DNA from: Myxococcus virescens
Lineage (GTDB): Bacteria > Myxococcota > Myxococcia > Myxococcales > Myxococcaceae
Reading direction: 5' to 3'
DNA: 64,000 bases
Assembly (NCBI RefSeq): GCF_900101905.1
Contig: NZ_FNAJ01000008.1
Span: 1 to 64,000, forward strand
A program made the position numbers and the translations under genes. How positions within the stretch are numbered: position 1 is the stretch's first letter; every line of letters starts with the position of its first letter. Shown here piece after piece: positions 54,120 to 63,307 of the stretch. The notes beneath the pieces are model-generated. The model searched no databases and was not told the DNA's origin. It saw only the letters and a program-made list of their open reading frames with translations.

Positions 54120-54377
54120 TCAGTACGCGTTGTTCTGGCCGAACGTCTTGATGGTCTTCTTCTCCAGCTGGCGCTGACGCTCGGTGGCCTCGGAGTCGAC
54201 GGAGGCGTTACCGGCCAGCGCGTCGGCGGAGGCGCCGAACAGCTTGCGGATGTTGTCGCCGAACAGGGTCACCACGCCGATGGCGGCGATCGCGATGAGG
54301 GCGACGATGATGATGTACTCGGTCATGCCCTGGCCACGAGCCTTGCGGAGCTGCTGCTTCTTCGAGATCGCCTTCAT
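54120..54377 (-). CDS. Flp-family type IVb pilin-like protein
   Basis: An 85-residue prepilin. A short basic leader KAISKKQQLRKARGQG ends with the G-x-x-T/E cleavage context GQGMTEY, followed by the hydrophobic helix IIIVALIAIAAIGVVTLFG; the rest is a short soluble tail (FGASADALAGNASVDSEATE). Flp/Tad pilins assemble into adhesive tight-adherence pili after processing by TadV-like peptidase. No tad genes lie nearby, so it is an orphan in this window. The ATG at 54377 follows GGAGAG. Confidence 0.85.
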   Translation of the reverse strand: MKAISKKQQLRKARGQGMTEYIIIVALIAIAAIGVVTLFGDNIRKLFGASADALAGNASVDSEATERQRQLEKKTIKTFGQNNAY

Positions 54378-54541
54378 GGAACTCTCCGGGGATTGCAGTG
54401 GTGGAAAAAACACCCTGCTGCTTGGGTGATTCGCACCCTAGGGCAGATCCCACTTCCACCTCCATCGGTCATCGGGAGGATGCCAGGAATTCTCAGTGAT
54501 TCCAGGCGATTGGCCCGATTGGGATGCGCCAGGCCCCCATT

Positions 54542-57418
54542 TCAGGGGCCCCCGGGGGCGGCAACGGGCGTTTGGGCGGTGCCTTCGCAGCTCGAACGGG
54601 GCAGCGCCTCGCAGAGCGAGCGCAGCGCCCGGGCCAGATGTTCGTCGTCCGGGTGCCGGGACGCAACCTCGCGCCCCAGGGCCACGGTGTCGTGCAGGGC
54701 ACCTACAGGCGTCCACATGGTGCGCGAAGCCCAGGTCCGAGCCGTCACCAGCCGGAGGTAGGCCGTCACCAGGGCGGGCTCGCGTCCTCCCCGCGCCACC
54801 TCGGGCTCCAGGAGCGAGGCGGCCAGCGTCAAATCCTGCTGGGCCAGCGCCGCCTTGCCCAGGGCCAGGGCGGACTCCGGGCTGTCGGGGGCCAGCCGCC
54901 GCCACTGCGCGGCCGCGCCTCGCACCATGGGGTCATTGGGCGCGTGGTAGCGCTCGATGTTCCGGTACAGCCCGGCGGCCTGCTCCGCGGTGGGCGGGTG
55001 CTGCTGGACGTAGTCGTGCAGGAAGAGGCGGTCCGCCCCTTCGGGCGCGCGCCGCTCGTCCTTCACTCGCACGTCCAGATTCGACACGAAGAAGGCGATG
55101 GGCGACGCGTACTCCAGCAGGTTGTGGTCGTCCGTGTTGATGGGGCCCTCACCGGCGAACTCGAGCTGGCCGGCCTCGCTGTGCACCTGCTTGGACAGCA
55201 GCGCGAACACGTCGTTGATGCCCACGCGGGACAAGTCCTTCCGCACCTCCGGATGCCCCATGCGCTCGGCCAGGCGCGCCGCATCGAAGGCCAGGGGCTT
55301 GCGGCTGGCCACCATCACCAGGTCATGCGGCCCCAGCCACGTGGTGGCGTGCGGGAAGGTGTCGCGCAGCGTGCGGACCACCAGCTTGATGAGGTCCTCG
55401 TTGCTCTCGTAGGTGTGGATCCACTGCACCAGCACGCCGTCGTCCGCCAGGTGCCGGTCCACCGTCTGGAAGAAGTCCCGCGTGAAGAGGCCGGACACGC
55501 CGGACACCCACGGGTTGGACGGCACGCTCACCACCAGGTCGTACTTGCGCGGCGACAGCGCCATGAACGTCTTGGCGTCGTCCACGTGCACGTGGGTGCG
55601 CGGGTCATCCACCGCGTTGCGGTTGTCCGCCTTGAACAGGCGCGCCGCGTCGATGACGGCGGGAGCAATCTCCACCATGTCCAGGTGCTCCACGGGGTGC
55701 ACCAGCACGCTGCCCGCGGTGATGGCCGCGCCGGCGCCCACCAGCAGCACCGTCTTGGGCTCACGCGGGTGCAACAGGGCGCCCAGGTGACCGGCCACCA
55801 CCTGCGTCTCCACGTCGCTCCCGTTGGACGCGTCCACCTTCCCGTTGAGCTTCATGAACCGCAGGTTGTCCACGGGAACGTCCGCCACCATCACCGTGGC
55901 GAAGGTGTCGTCCTGGTAGAAGATGGGGCGGATGAGGGCCTCCGTCTCCGCCACCAGCTTCGCGTAGCTCTCCGGCGGCTTCTCATGGGAGCGGATGGAG
56001 GCGATGCCCGACAACCGCACCGCCCAGCCGCTCATCCCGCCCAGCACCACCAGCGCCAGCACCGCCGTGGCGGCCACCGGCCACAAGGCGCGCGCGTGCT
56101 GCGCGGGACGGCCGGGGGCCGCGTGGAAGGCCAGCCCCGCGCCGAGCAGGTTGGCCGCCACGCCCGCGATGAAGTTGCCCTCCATGCCCCACCACGGCAT
56201 CAGCACCAGCACGCCCAGCGCCGAACCCGTAATCGTGCCCACCGTGTTCCACAAGTAGACGCCGCCCAGCTGGCGCCCCACCTCGGACACCTTGGCCGTG
56301 GCCACGCGCGCCGCCGCCGGGAACGCCGCGCCCATGAAGAAGGTGGGAACCAGCAGCACCAGGCAGCAGAAGCCGAAGGTCAGCACCTGGAACAGCGGCC
56401 AGGTGTCCAGCGAGCGCGTCATCATCCACTGCGCCTTGCGGAACAGGTGAGGCAGCCGGACGTAGAGCGGCAGCGCCACGCAGATGCTGGCCACCAGCGC
56501 GACCTGGAGCCGGCCGAACAGGCGCAGCGAGTCCACCTGTCCCTTGCGCGTCATCAGCCAGAAGCTGCCCAGGCCGATGCCCATGATGAACGCGGTGAGG
56601 ATGAGCGTGAAGGCATAGGTGGACGCGCCCAGGACGATGGACAGCAGGCGGATCCACGTCACCTGGTACAGCATGGACGTGAAGCCGGACAGCAGCACGC
56701 CGATGAGCGCCGCCCTCACCGCGATGCGCGGATAGGACACCTCCGCGTCGCCCGCTTCCACAGGAGGCGTCTGTCCCGGCACCAGCGCGGGCGGGAAGCG
56801 CCGGGCCAGCCCCAGCGAGGCCAGCGCCACCAGGATGTTGAGCCCCGCGGCCAGCCCCGCCGAGGAGGACAGGCCGATGGCGGGCACCAGCTTCGTCCCG
56901 GCGATGAACACCCCCACCGCCGCGCCCAGGCTGTTGACGGCGTAGAGCCGCGCCAACTCGTAGCGCACCCCCGACAGGCTGGAGGCGAAGTGCCGCACCA
57001 GCGCCGGCAGCGTGCCGCCCATCAGCAGCGTGGGAATCAGCAGCGACGCGGAGGAGACCAGCAGCCGGGGCCCCAGTCGCCAGCCATCCGGCACGGACGG
57101 GGCCACGTTCAGCCACAGCGCCCCCAGCACATCGAGCACATAGGGGAAGGCCAGCGCGTACAGGCCCACGCCCAGCTCCAGCAGGCCGTAAAGGGCCAGG
57201 GGGTTCTTTGCCCGGTCGGCTGTCCGCCCGAAGACAAATGCCCCCAGCGCTTGCCCGCCCATGAACGTGGCGAGCACCACGGCATGTGCCTGGCCGCTGT
57301 TCCCCAGGACATTCCCGAGGTACTTGGACCAGACGAGTTCGTAGACGAGCGCAGTGCCCCCGGACAGGAAGAGGAGGCAGGCCACAAGGTTCTTAGGAAA
57401 ACGCGCCGGAGATGACAT
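54542..57418 (-). CDS. MFS-spermidine synthase fusion protein
   Basis: A 958-residue protein with two parts. Residues about 5-500 form 13-14 membrane helices, with a fold resembling the membrane part of fused spermidine synthases (FLSGGTALVYELVWSKYLG, and later FTSMLYQVTWIRLLSIVLG repeats this start, showing the internal duplication of such transporters). Residues about 520-780 are a spermidine synthase-like SAM domain: TVLLVGAGAAITAGSVLV, VEIAPAVIDAARLF, VVSVPSNPWVSGVSGLFT. The rest is helical and TPR-like. Start ATG 57418 is 26 bases from the divergent mrpA start. Substrate and reaction unknown. Confidence 0.83.
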   Translation of the reverse strand: MSSPARFPKNLVACLLFLSGGTALVYELVWSKYLGNVLGNSGQAHAVVLATFMGGQALGAFVFGRTADRAKNPLALYGLLELGVGLYALAFPYVLDVLGALWLNVAPSVPDGWRLGPRLLVSSASLLIPTLLMGGTLPALVRHFASSLSGVRYELARLYAVNSLGAAVGVFIAGTKLVPAIGLSSSAGLAAGLNILVALASLGLARRFPPALVPGQTPPVEAGDAEVSYPRIAVRAALIGVLLSGFTSMLYQVTWIRLLSIVLGASTYAFTLILTAFIMGIGLGSFWLMTRKGQVDSLRLFGRLQVALVASICVALPLYVRLPHLFRKAQWMMTRSLDTWPLFQVLTFGFCCLVLLVPTFFMGAAFPAAARVATAKVSEVGRQLGGVYLWNTVGTITGSALGVLVLMPWWGMEGNFIAGVAANLLGAGLAFHAAPGRPAQHARALWPVAATAVLALVVLGGMSGWAVRLSGIASIRSHEKPPESYAKLVAETEALIRPIFYQDDTFATVMVADVPVDNLRFMKLNGKVDASNGSDVETQVVAGHLGALLHPREPKTVLLVGAGAAITAGSVLVHPVEHLDMVEIAPAVIDAARLFKADNRNAVDDPRTHVHVDDAKTFMALSPRKYDLVVSVPSNPWVSGVSGLFTRDFFQTVDRHLADDGVLVQWIHTYESNEDLIKLVVRTLRDTFPHATTWLGPHDLVMVASRKPLAFDAARLAERMGHPEVRKDLSRVGINDVFALLSKQVHSEAGQLEFAGEGPINTDDHNLLEYASPIAFFVSNLDVRVKDERRAPEGADRLFLHDYVQQHPPTAEQAAGLYRNIERYHAPNDPMVRGAAAQWRRLAPDSPESALALGKAALAQQDLTLAASLLEPEVARGGREPALVTAYLRLVTARTWASRTMWTPVGALHDTVALGREVASRHPDDEHLARALRSLCEALPRSSCEGTAQTPVAAPGGP

Positions 57419-57444
57419 GGGGACAGCGCGGAACCTTAGTCGGT

Positions 57445-58437
57445 ATGTTTCAGGCCCATCAAATGAACACCCATCTCCTGCAAGCCGCGATGCTCGCCTG
57501 GACTCCAAGCCTGCGGGTGACACGCGCCGAAGGCGACCTCTCCAGCATCCTGCGGCGCCCCGCCGAGGCCCTGTTGGAGCAGCCGCTCCACGAGGTCCTC
57601 GGCGTGTCGCCCAAGCGCGCCCGTGAGCTGGACGCCCGCGCCCGCGAGGACCGCCGCGCGGTGGAGTTCATCTCCGCCAACCTCGGCGGCGAGGACGCGT
57701 GCCCCCTCCGCCTGTCCCTGGGACTGGACGACGGCGAGGCCAGCGCCACCGTGCTGGACCTCAACGCCGTGCTGGATGGCGCCCCCCCGGTGCAGATTTC
57801 ACGGCTGTCCTCCTCGCTCAGCCACGAGATTCGCAACCCCCTCTCCTCGGTGAAGATGGCGGTGCAGACGCTGGCCCGGAACACCGGCCTCAATGACCGG
57901 GACAAGCGGCGGCTCACCATCGCCAACCGGGAGATTCGCACCATGGAGCGCATGCTCTGGCTCCTCTCCGAATACGGCCGCGACACCACCCCGAAGATGG
58001 ACGCCCATCCGCTGCGCGGCGTGGTGCAGGAGGCCACGGAGATGGTGGCCCCCGAGCTGGCCGAGCGGCGCGTGGAGGTCCGCGTGGACGAGGAACCCGA
58101 CCTGCCCCGCGTCCGGGTGGACCCGACGCGGCTGCGGCCCGTGCTGGCCCAGGTGCTGCTCAACGTCGCCATGGGCCAGGCGGAGGGCAGCCCGATGGAG
58201 GTGGCCCTGCGCCGGGGTGGCCCCCACCAGGTGATGATGGTGCTCCACGACCCCGCCGCCGCCCTGCCCCCCGAGGAGAACGGTTCGCTCTTCGAGCCCT
58301 TCGGCTCCCGGCTGGCCCGGGGCGCCGGTCTGTCCCTGGCGGCCCTGCGCCGGGTGATGACGGGCGTGGGGGGAGACGTGGCCGCCCGGGGCAGCGCCGA
58401 GCCGGGCGTGGTGCTGACGCTGACGTTCGCCACCTGA
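57445..58437 (+). CDS. mrpA: sensor histidine kinase MrpA
   Basis: Histidine kinase of the MrpAB two-component system that controls mrpC and fruiting-body development. It has no membrane helix; the N-terminal ~110 residues form a sensory region. The H-box SRLSSSLSHEIRNPLSSVK (H127 from this start) is followed by an N-box-like QVLLNVAMGQAEG with a reduced ATP-lid (DPAAALPPEENG) and a G2-type GAGLSLAALRRVM. It is assigned by order and by the two genes after it (an NtrC-like regulator and MrpC). Start ATG 57445; ATG 57463 is possible. 7 bases before mrpB. Confidence 0.88.
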   Translation: MFQAHQMNTHLLQAAMLAWTPSLRVTRAEGDLSSILRRPAEALLEQPLHEVLGVSPKRARELDARAREDRRAVEFISANLGGEDACPLRLSLGLDDGEASATVLDLNAVLDGAPPVQISRLSSSLSHEIRNPLSSVKMAVQTLARNTGLNDRDKRRLTIANREIRTMERMLWLLSEYGRDTTPKMDAHPLRGVVQEATEMVAPELAERRVEVRVDEEPDLPRVRVDPTRLRPVLAQVLLNVAMGQAEGSPMEVALRRGGPHQVMMVLHDPAAALPPEENGSLFEPFGSRLARGAGLSLAALRRVMTGVGGDVAARGSAEPGVVLTLTFAT

Positions 58438-58444
58438 GAGCGCC

Positions 58445-59908
<1,464 letters not shown>

Positions 59909-59921
59909 GCACTCCTGGACA

Positions 59922-59939
59922 GTGTCGCTGCTCCGACAC
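59922..59939. promoter_or_regulatory. MrpC binding site upstream of mrpC
   Basis: gtgtc-gctgctcc-gacac (59922-59939) is a perfect dyad of the kind published as the MrpC consensus (GTGTC/GACAC with an 8-base spacer). It lies between mrpB and the promoter of mrpC and fits negative autoregulation by MrpC. Confidence 0.8.
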
Positions 59940-59951
59940 TCACGCCCCCGG

Positions 59952-60001
59952 TTTGAACGTTTCGTTCAAATTGATCAGACTGTTTGAACGTTCTGTTTCA
60001 G
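59952..60001. promoter_or_regulatory. two upstream palindromes, probable MrpB activator sites
   Basis: tttgaacg-ttt-cgttcaaa (59952-59970, perfect) and tttgaacg-ttc-tgtttcag (59983-60001, right arm degenerate) are 31 bases apart, about three helix turns. They lie about 100-140 bases upstream of the sigma-54 promoter, the normal spacing for enhancer sites, and are inferred to bind MrpB. Confidence 0.78.
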
Positions 60002-60094
60002 GTTTTGGACACAGAACGGGCTCTGGTGCGGGCCTGTAGCGCTAAGTACCCGGCATTTCAGGAGGTGTTGTCCCGGCGGCATTTCAATTCCCGC

Positions 60095-60110
60095 TGGCAC
60101 GAACCTTGGA
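60095..60110 (+). promoter_or_regulatory. sigma-54 promoter of mrpC
   Basis: TGGCACG-aacc-TTGGA (60095-60110) matches the sigma-54 consensus TGGCACG-N4-TTGC-A/T with one mismatch (the C of GC). GG at 60096-60097 and GG at 60107-60108 correspond to -24/-12. Transcription should begin near 60120, giving a leader of about 60 bases with the AGGAG site before ATG 60182. Confidence 0.85.
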
Positions 60111-60181
60111 GAAGGAAAGTCCCGTTCGCCGCTGAAGCAGACGGCCCGGCTTCCCTACGCTTCCTTCCCAGGAGTAATGCC

Positions 60182-60928
60182 ATGCACGGTTTCAACCGCC
60201 CCCTCGGCCCCATCGGTTCCAACGTCGTGGCGCCGCTGCAGACGACCAGCTCCGGGATGATGGTCACCGCCAACAAGCTGGTGCCCGGCCAGGAGGCCAT
60301 CGACTTCAAGGGCTACTTCAAGGTCGAGTCCTTCCCGCACAACTCGACCATCTACCGCCCCGGTGACAACACCGACCGCGTCTATCTGCTGAAGTCCGGC
60401 CGCGTGCGCCTGATGCGCATCGGCAAGAACAGCACCCGCTCCGTGGTCTCCATCCTCCGCCCGGGCGACCTCTTCGGCGAGCTGTTCCGCCCCGAGGGCA
60501 CGCCGATTGAAGAGATGGCCATCGCCGCCGGTGAGGCCGAGGTCTGGAGCATCGAGGGCCGCGACTTCCGCGCCCAGCTGGAGGCCCGTCCGGCCCTGGC
60601 GGTGGACGTGGTCCGCGCCTACGCCGAGCGCGTGCGTGCCCTGCGCAAGCGCGTGCTGGGCCTGACGTTCAAGGAGGTTCCGGCCCGCCTGGCGGACACC
60701 CTGCTCACCCTGGTTGAAGCACACGGCGAGCGCTGCCCGCACGGCGGCGAGACGGACCTGCGCGGCATCACCCAGCAGGACCTCGCGGACCTCGTGGGCG
60801 CCTCCCGCTCCTTCGTGTCCACGCTCATCAACGAGATGAAGCGCGAGGGCGTGCTCGGCAACGTCGGCCGCATCCTCTGCGTGCGTGACCAGAAGGCCCT
60901 GCGGAAGATCGCTGGCAAGGAGAAGTAG
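60182..60928 (+). CDS. mrpC: Crp/Fnr-family developmental regulator MrpC
   Basis: The key regulator of fruiting-body development and fruA expression. 248 residues, as in Myxococcus xanthus: an N-terminal tail MHGFNRPLGPIGSNV with the Pkn14 target pair T21-T22 and M26, from which the shorter MrpC2 is known to begin; a cyclic-nucleotide-binding-like domain (about 45-150; IYRPGDNTDRVYLLKSGRVR, RPGDLFGELF); and a Crp HTH (about 180-240; ITQQDLADLVGASRSFVSTL). Start ATG 60182 follows AGGAG. It is regulated by a sigma-54 promoter, upstream palindromes and a MrpC site. The protein is almost certainly MrpC. Confidence 0.97.
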   Translation: MHGFNRPLGPIGSNVVAPLQTTSSGMMVTANKLVPGQEAIDFKGYFKVESFPHNSTIYRPGDNTDRVYLLKSGRVRLMRIGKNSTRSVVSILRPGDLFGELFRPEGTPIEEMAIAAGEAEVWSIEGRDFRAQLEARPALAVDVVRAYAERVRALRKRVLGLTFKEVPARLADTLLTLVEAHGERCPHGGETDLRGITQQDLADLVGASRSFVSTLINEMKREGVLGNVGRILCVRDQKALRKIAGKEK

Positions 60929-61052
60929 TCCGCGCGCCCGCGGCGAACGGGCAGCAGGACACCCGACGGGCCTGACCATGCGCCTGTCGCGTGGCCGGGC
61001 CCGTGGTGTTTCCAGCGAACGGCGCCCCCTGGGTGTGCGTAGGATGGCGCGA

Positions 61053-61631
61053 ATGTCCCGCGCCATTGATTCCATCCTCGCGCTCCAGGAACGCCTGAAG
61101 CACGAGACAAAGCTCCCGCTCCGGTCCGTGTCGCTCACGCCGGTGGCCGCCCAGGACCTCCACATCCTGGAGTCCTCGCTGGGCGCGCGGCTTCCCCAGG
61201 CCTACCTCGACTTCATCTCCCAGTACGGCCTGCTGTCCGCGGTGGACTGGCAGGGACATGAGCGCGCCCGGATGCTGAGCCCCACCGAGCTGCTGGAGAC
61301 GCTCCAGTGGTCCAAGGAGTACGTCGAGGAGGGCGCCTTCGGCGACAACGAGGACGAACTGGAAGCCGCCATCCTCGAGAAGAAGCTCCGCGAGCGGCTC
61401 ATCCCCTTCCAGTACATCGCCTCCACGAACGTGAGCGACTACTACTACTTCGACACGGGGATGCGTCGCGACACCGGGCTGCTCATCTTCCCGGCGCGCC
61501 ACGACGACTTCGACCTGTCGACGTGGCTGCTGGACGGAGAGCCCGACGTTTCAGGCTGCACCTTCGACTTCGACGAGCACCTGCGCTGGGTCCTCCGGGA
61601 GGGCCTGGAGGAGAAGGACTGGGGGCGCTGA
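61053..61631 (+). CDS. SMI1/KNR4 (SUKH) family protein
   Basis: A 192-residue soluble protein with the SUKH fold. ILESSLGARLPQAYLDFISQ and YGLLSAVDW give the typical E-x-x-L-G-x-x-L-P-x-x-Y-x-x-F element of SMI1/KNR4; the C-terminal half (DTGLLIFPARHDDFDLSTWL, FDEHLRWVLREGL) also fits. SUKH proteins often are immunity proteins to polymorphic toxins or regulators; no toxin gene is adjacent. The start at 61053 (after AGGATGG) is preferred over in-frame starts further up. mrpC is 124 bases upstream. Confidence 0.8.
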   Translation: MSRAIDSILALQERLKHETKLPLRSVSLTPVAAQDLHILESSLGARLPQAYLDFISQYGLLSAVDWQGHERARMLSPTELLETLQWSKEYVEEGAFGDNEDELEAAILEKKLRERLIPFQYIASTNVSDYYYFDTGMRRDTGLLIFPARHDDFDLSTWLLDGEPDVSGCTFDFDEHLRWVLREGLEEKDWGR

Positions 61632-61632
61632 C

Positions 61633-63204
61633 TCAGACGCGGCGGCGCAGCTCTTCCACTTCGGCGCGAAGCAGCCAGTCGTCCGGAAAGTCCGTGGCCG
61701 CCGCGGCAATCTGGCTCAGCCGCTCGGGCTTCACGGAGTGCGTCTCCCGCATCTTCCGGACCTCGCGGTAGAGCGCGGCCAGCGCCGGGTGCAGCGCCAG
61801 GGCCTTGCGTGTGCGGGCCTTCTCCTCACCATCCCCTTCCGCGAAGGCGCTCAGCTCGCCGTACCAGCGGTCCCACGTCTCCGGGTCCGAAGGCCCCCCC
61901 GCCACCGAGGGCAGGTGCGTGCTGACGAAGAGCTTCGCCACCGCGGGCAGCGCCAGCTCGCGCCCCGCCAACCGGCCGCGCAGCGCCAGCACCTGGCCGC
62001 CATCCGTGGCGAAGCCCTCCAGCTCCAGCCCACTCTCCAGCGACAGCTTGAAGGGCCCGCGCTCCGGCAACGTCCCCGCGCCGAACGCCACCAGCGCCGG
62101 CCCGCTCCACGGCTTGTCGTCCAGGGAGCGCCCGCCGCGCGAGGCCATGATGGGCCCCTCCATGCAGACGAGCGCGGTGCCCAGCCCCGGCGCCACCTCG
62201 CGCGGCGCGGCCAGCATCTCCAGCACCCGGCCCGTCACCTCGCGGCCGTCCGCCAGCACCAGGTGATTGACGGTCCGCGCGCGCAGCGCCTCCGTCAGGC
62301 CGAAGTCGCCGCCCCGCTTCCACGACAGCGTGGACTCGAACTCCGCCAGCACCTCGAACAGGTGCTCGAAGTCCCGCGCCACGAAGAGCTGCGGCTGCAT
62401 GCGGGTGATGTCGTAGTCCATGTCCGCGCAGGCCACGCTCAGCGGCAGCTTCTTCACCGCCGGCGTCAGGCAGTGCTGCGCCTCGCCGATGCTGGACAGC
62501 AGCCCCGCGCCGTAGATACGCGGCGACTCGACGCTCCCAATGAGGCCATACTCCGCCGTCCACCAGTAGAGGCGGCTCGCCCGCGTGCTCTCGCTGACGT
62601 AGCGGCGGCTCGCGCTGGCGGCCTCCAGCCGGGCCTGCGCGTGCGCCGCCTCCTCCTCGCTGGCGTCCGGGTCCTCCTTCACCACCGACAGGTTCCGGAT
62701 GGCCTCGAAGACGGCCTGGTCCTCCACACTGGCAATGGCCTTGAAGCCCACCAGCCCGCACGCCTTGAGGTACTCCGCATAGCGGCGGTTGGCGATGATG
62801 GGCGCGTGCCCGGCGCTCTCATGGACGATGTCCGGCGCCGGCGTGTACTCGATGTGCTCGTGGGTCCTGATGTCCGCGGCAATCGCCAGGACGCCCATCG
62901 CCTGGAGTTCCGTGAAGACGGCGGGAGGAATGAAGCCACGCACCCCCACACAGGCCCACCCCAGGCGAGCGAGCTTCTCGTTCATCTCATCCAGGCTGGG
63001 GATGCACTCCGAGCCGATGCCCGTGGCCTCCAGGCCCTCCAGGTAGACGGGGTGCGCCTTGTCCGCCAGGTGCCCCCTCAAGGAGCCCAGGATGTTCCGC
63101 CAGACGGCCTGGTCCCGCGACGTATACGCCGCGTAGTCCTGGCTCACCACGTAGCGACGCAGATGAGCAGGCAGGCGGGCAATCGTCCGTTCCGTGGGAG
63201 TCAT
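61633..63204 (-). CDS. aromatic amino acid hydroxylase (phenylalanine 4-monooxygenase-like)
   Basis: A 523-residue non-heme iron, pterin-dependent hydroxylase. The catalytic domain spans about residues 5-270: iron ligands H128 and H133 in PDIVHESAGHAPII and E218 in YWWTAEYGLIG, with a run of GLLSSIGEAQHCL after it. These match bacterial/eukaryotic Phe/Tyr/Trp hydroxylases. The C-terminal 250 residues are an extension of a beta-rich kind not present in the ~270-residue bacterial enzymes. Three ATGs at 63210-63204; the third has the best spacing from GAGGTGA. It follows a LysR gene with a strong palindrome between them. Confidence 0.88.
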   Translation of the reverse strand: MTPTERTIARLPAHLRRYVVSQDYAAYTSRDQAVWRNILGSLRGHLADKAHPVYLEGLEATGIGSECIPSLDEMNEKLARLGWACVGVRGFIPPAVFTELQAMGVLAIAADIRTHEHIEYTPAPDIVHESAGHAPIIANRRYAEYLKACGLVGFKAIASVEDQAVFEAIRNLSVVKEDPDASEEEAAHAQARLEAASASRRYVSESTRASRLYWWTAEYGLIGSVESPRIYGAGLLSSIGEAQHCLTPAVKKLPLSVACADMDYDITRMQPQLFVARDFEHLFEVLAEFESTLSWKRGGDFGLTEALRARTVNHLVLADGREVTGRVLEMLAAPREVAPGLGTALVCMEGPIMASRGGRSLDDKPWSGPALVAFGAGTLPERGPFKLSLESGLELEGFATDGGQVLALRGRLAGRELALPAVAKLFVSTHLPSVAGGPSDPETWDRWYGELSAFAEGDGEEKARTRKALALHPALAALYREVRKMRETHSVKPERLSQIAAAATDFPDDWLLRAEVEELRRRV

Positions 63205-63278
63205 CATCATTCACCTCAGGCGGAATCTTCTTCTTTTTGAAGATATCCCTTCTCTGGGTGAACGGAAATCCGTCAGAA

Positions 63279-63307
63279 TTCGACGTCTTCGTCGTTTTAA
63301 CGTCGAA
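63279..63307. promoter_or_regulatory. inverted repeat, probable LysR operator
   Basis: ttcgacgt-N13-acgtcgaa (63279-63307), a perfect 8-bp dyad with a 13-base centre, lies between the LysR stop codon and the hydroxylase start, about 75-103 bases upstream of the latter. LysR-type regulators bind such partial dyads, so it may control the hydroxylase gene. Confidence 0.65.

Noticed and set aside
54524-57415. 963-residue antisense frame over the MFS-spermidine synthase gene
   Set aside because: The translation is rich in H, Q, R and G without domains; the minus-strand protein has clear membrane helices and a SAM fold.
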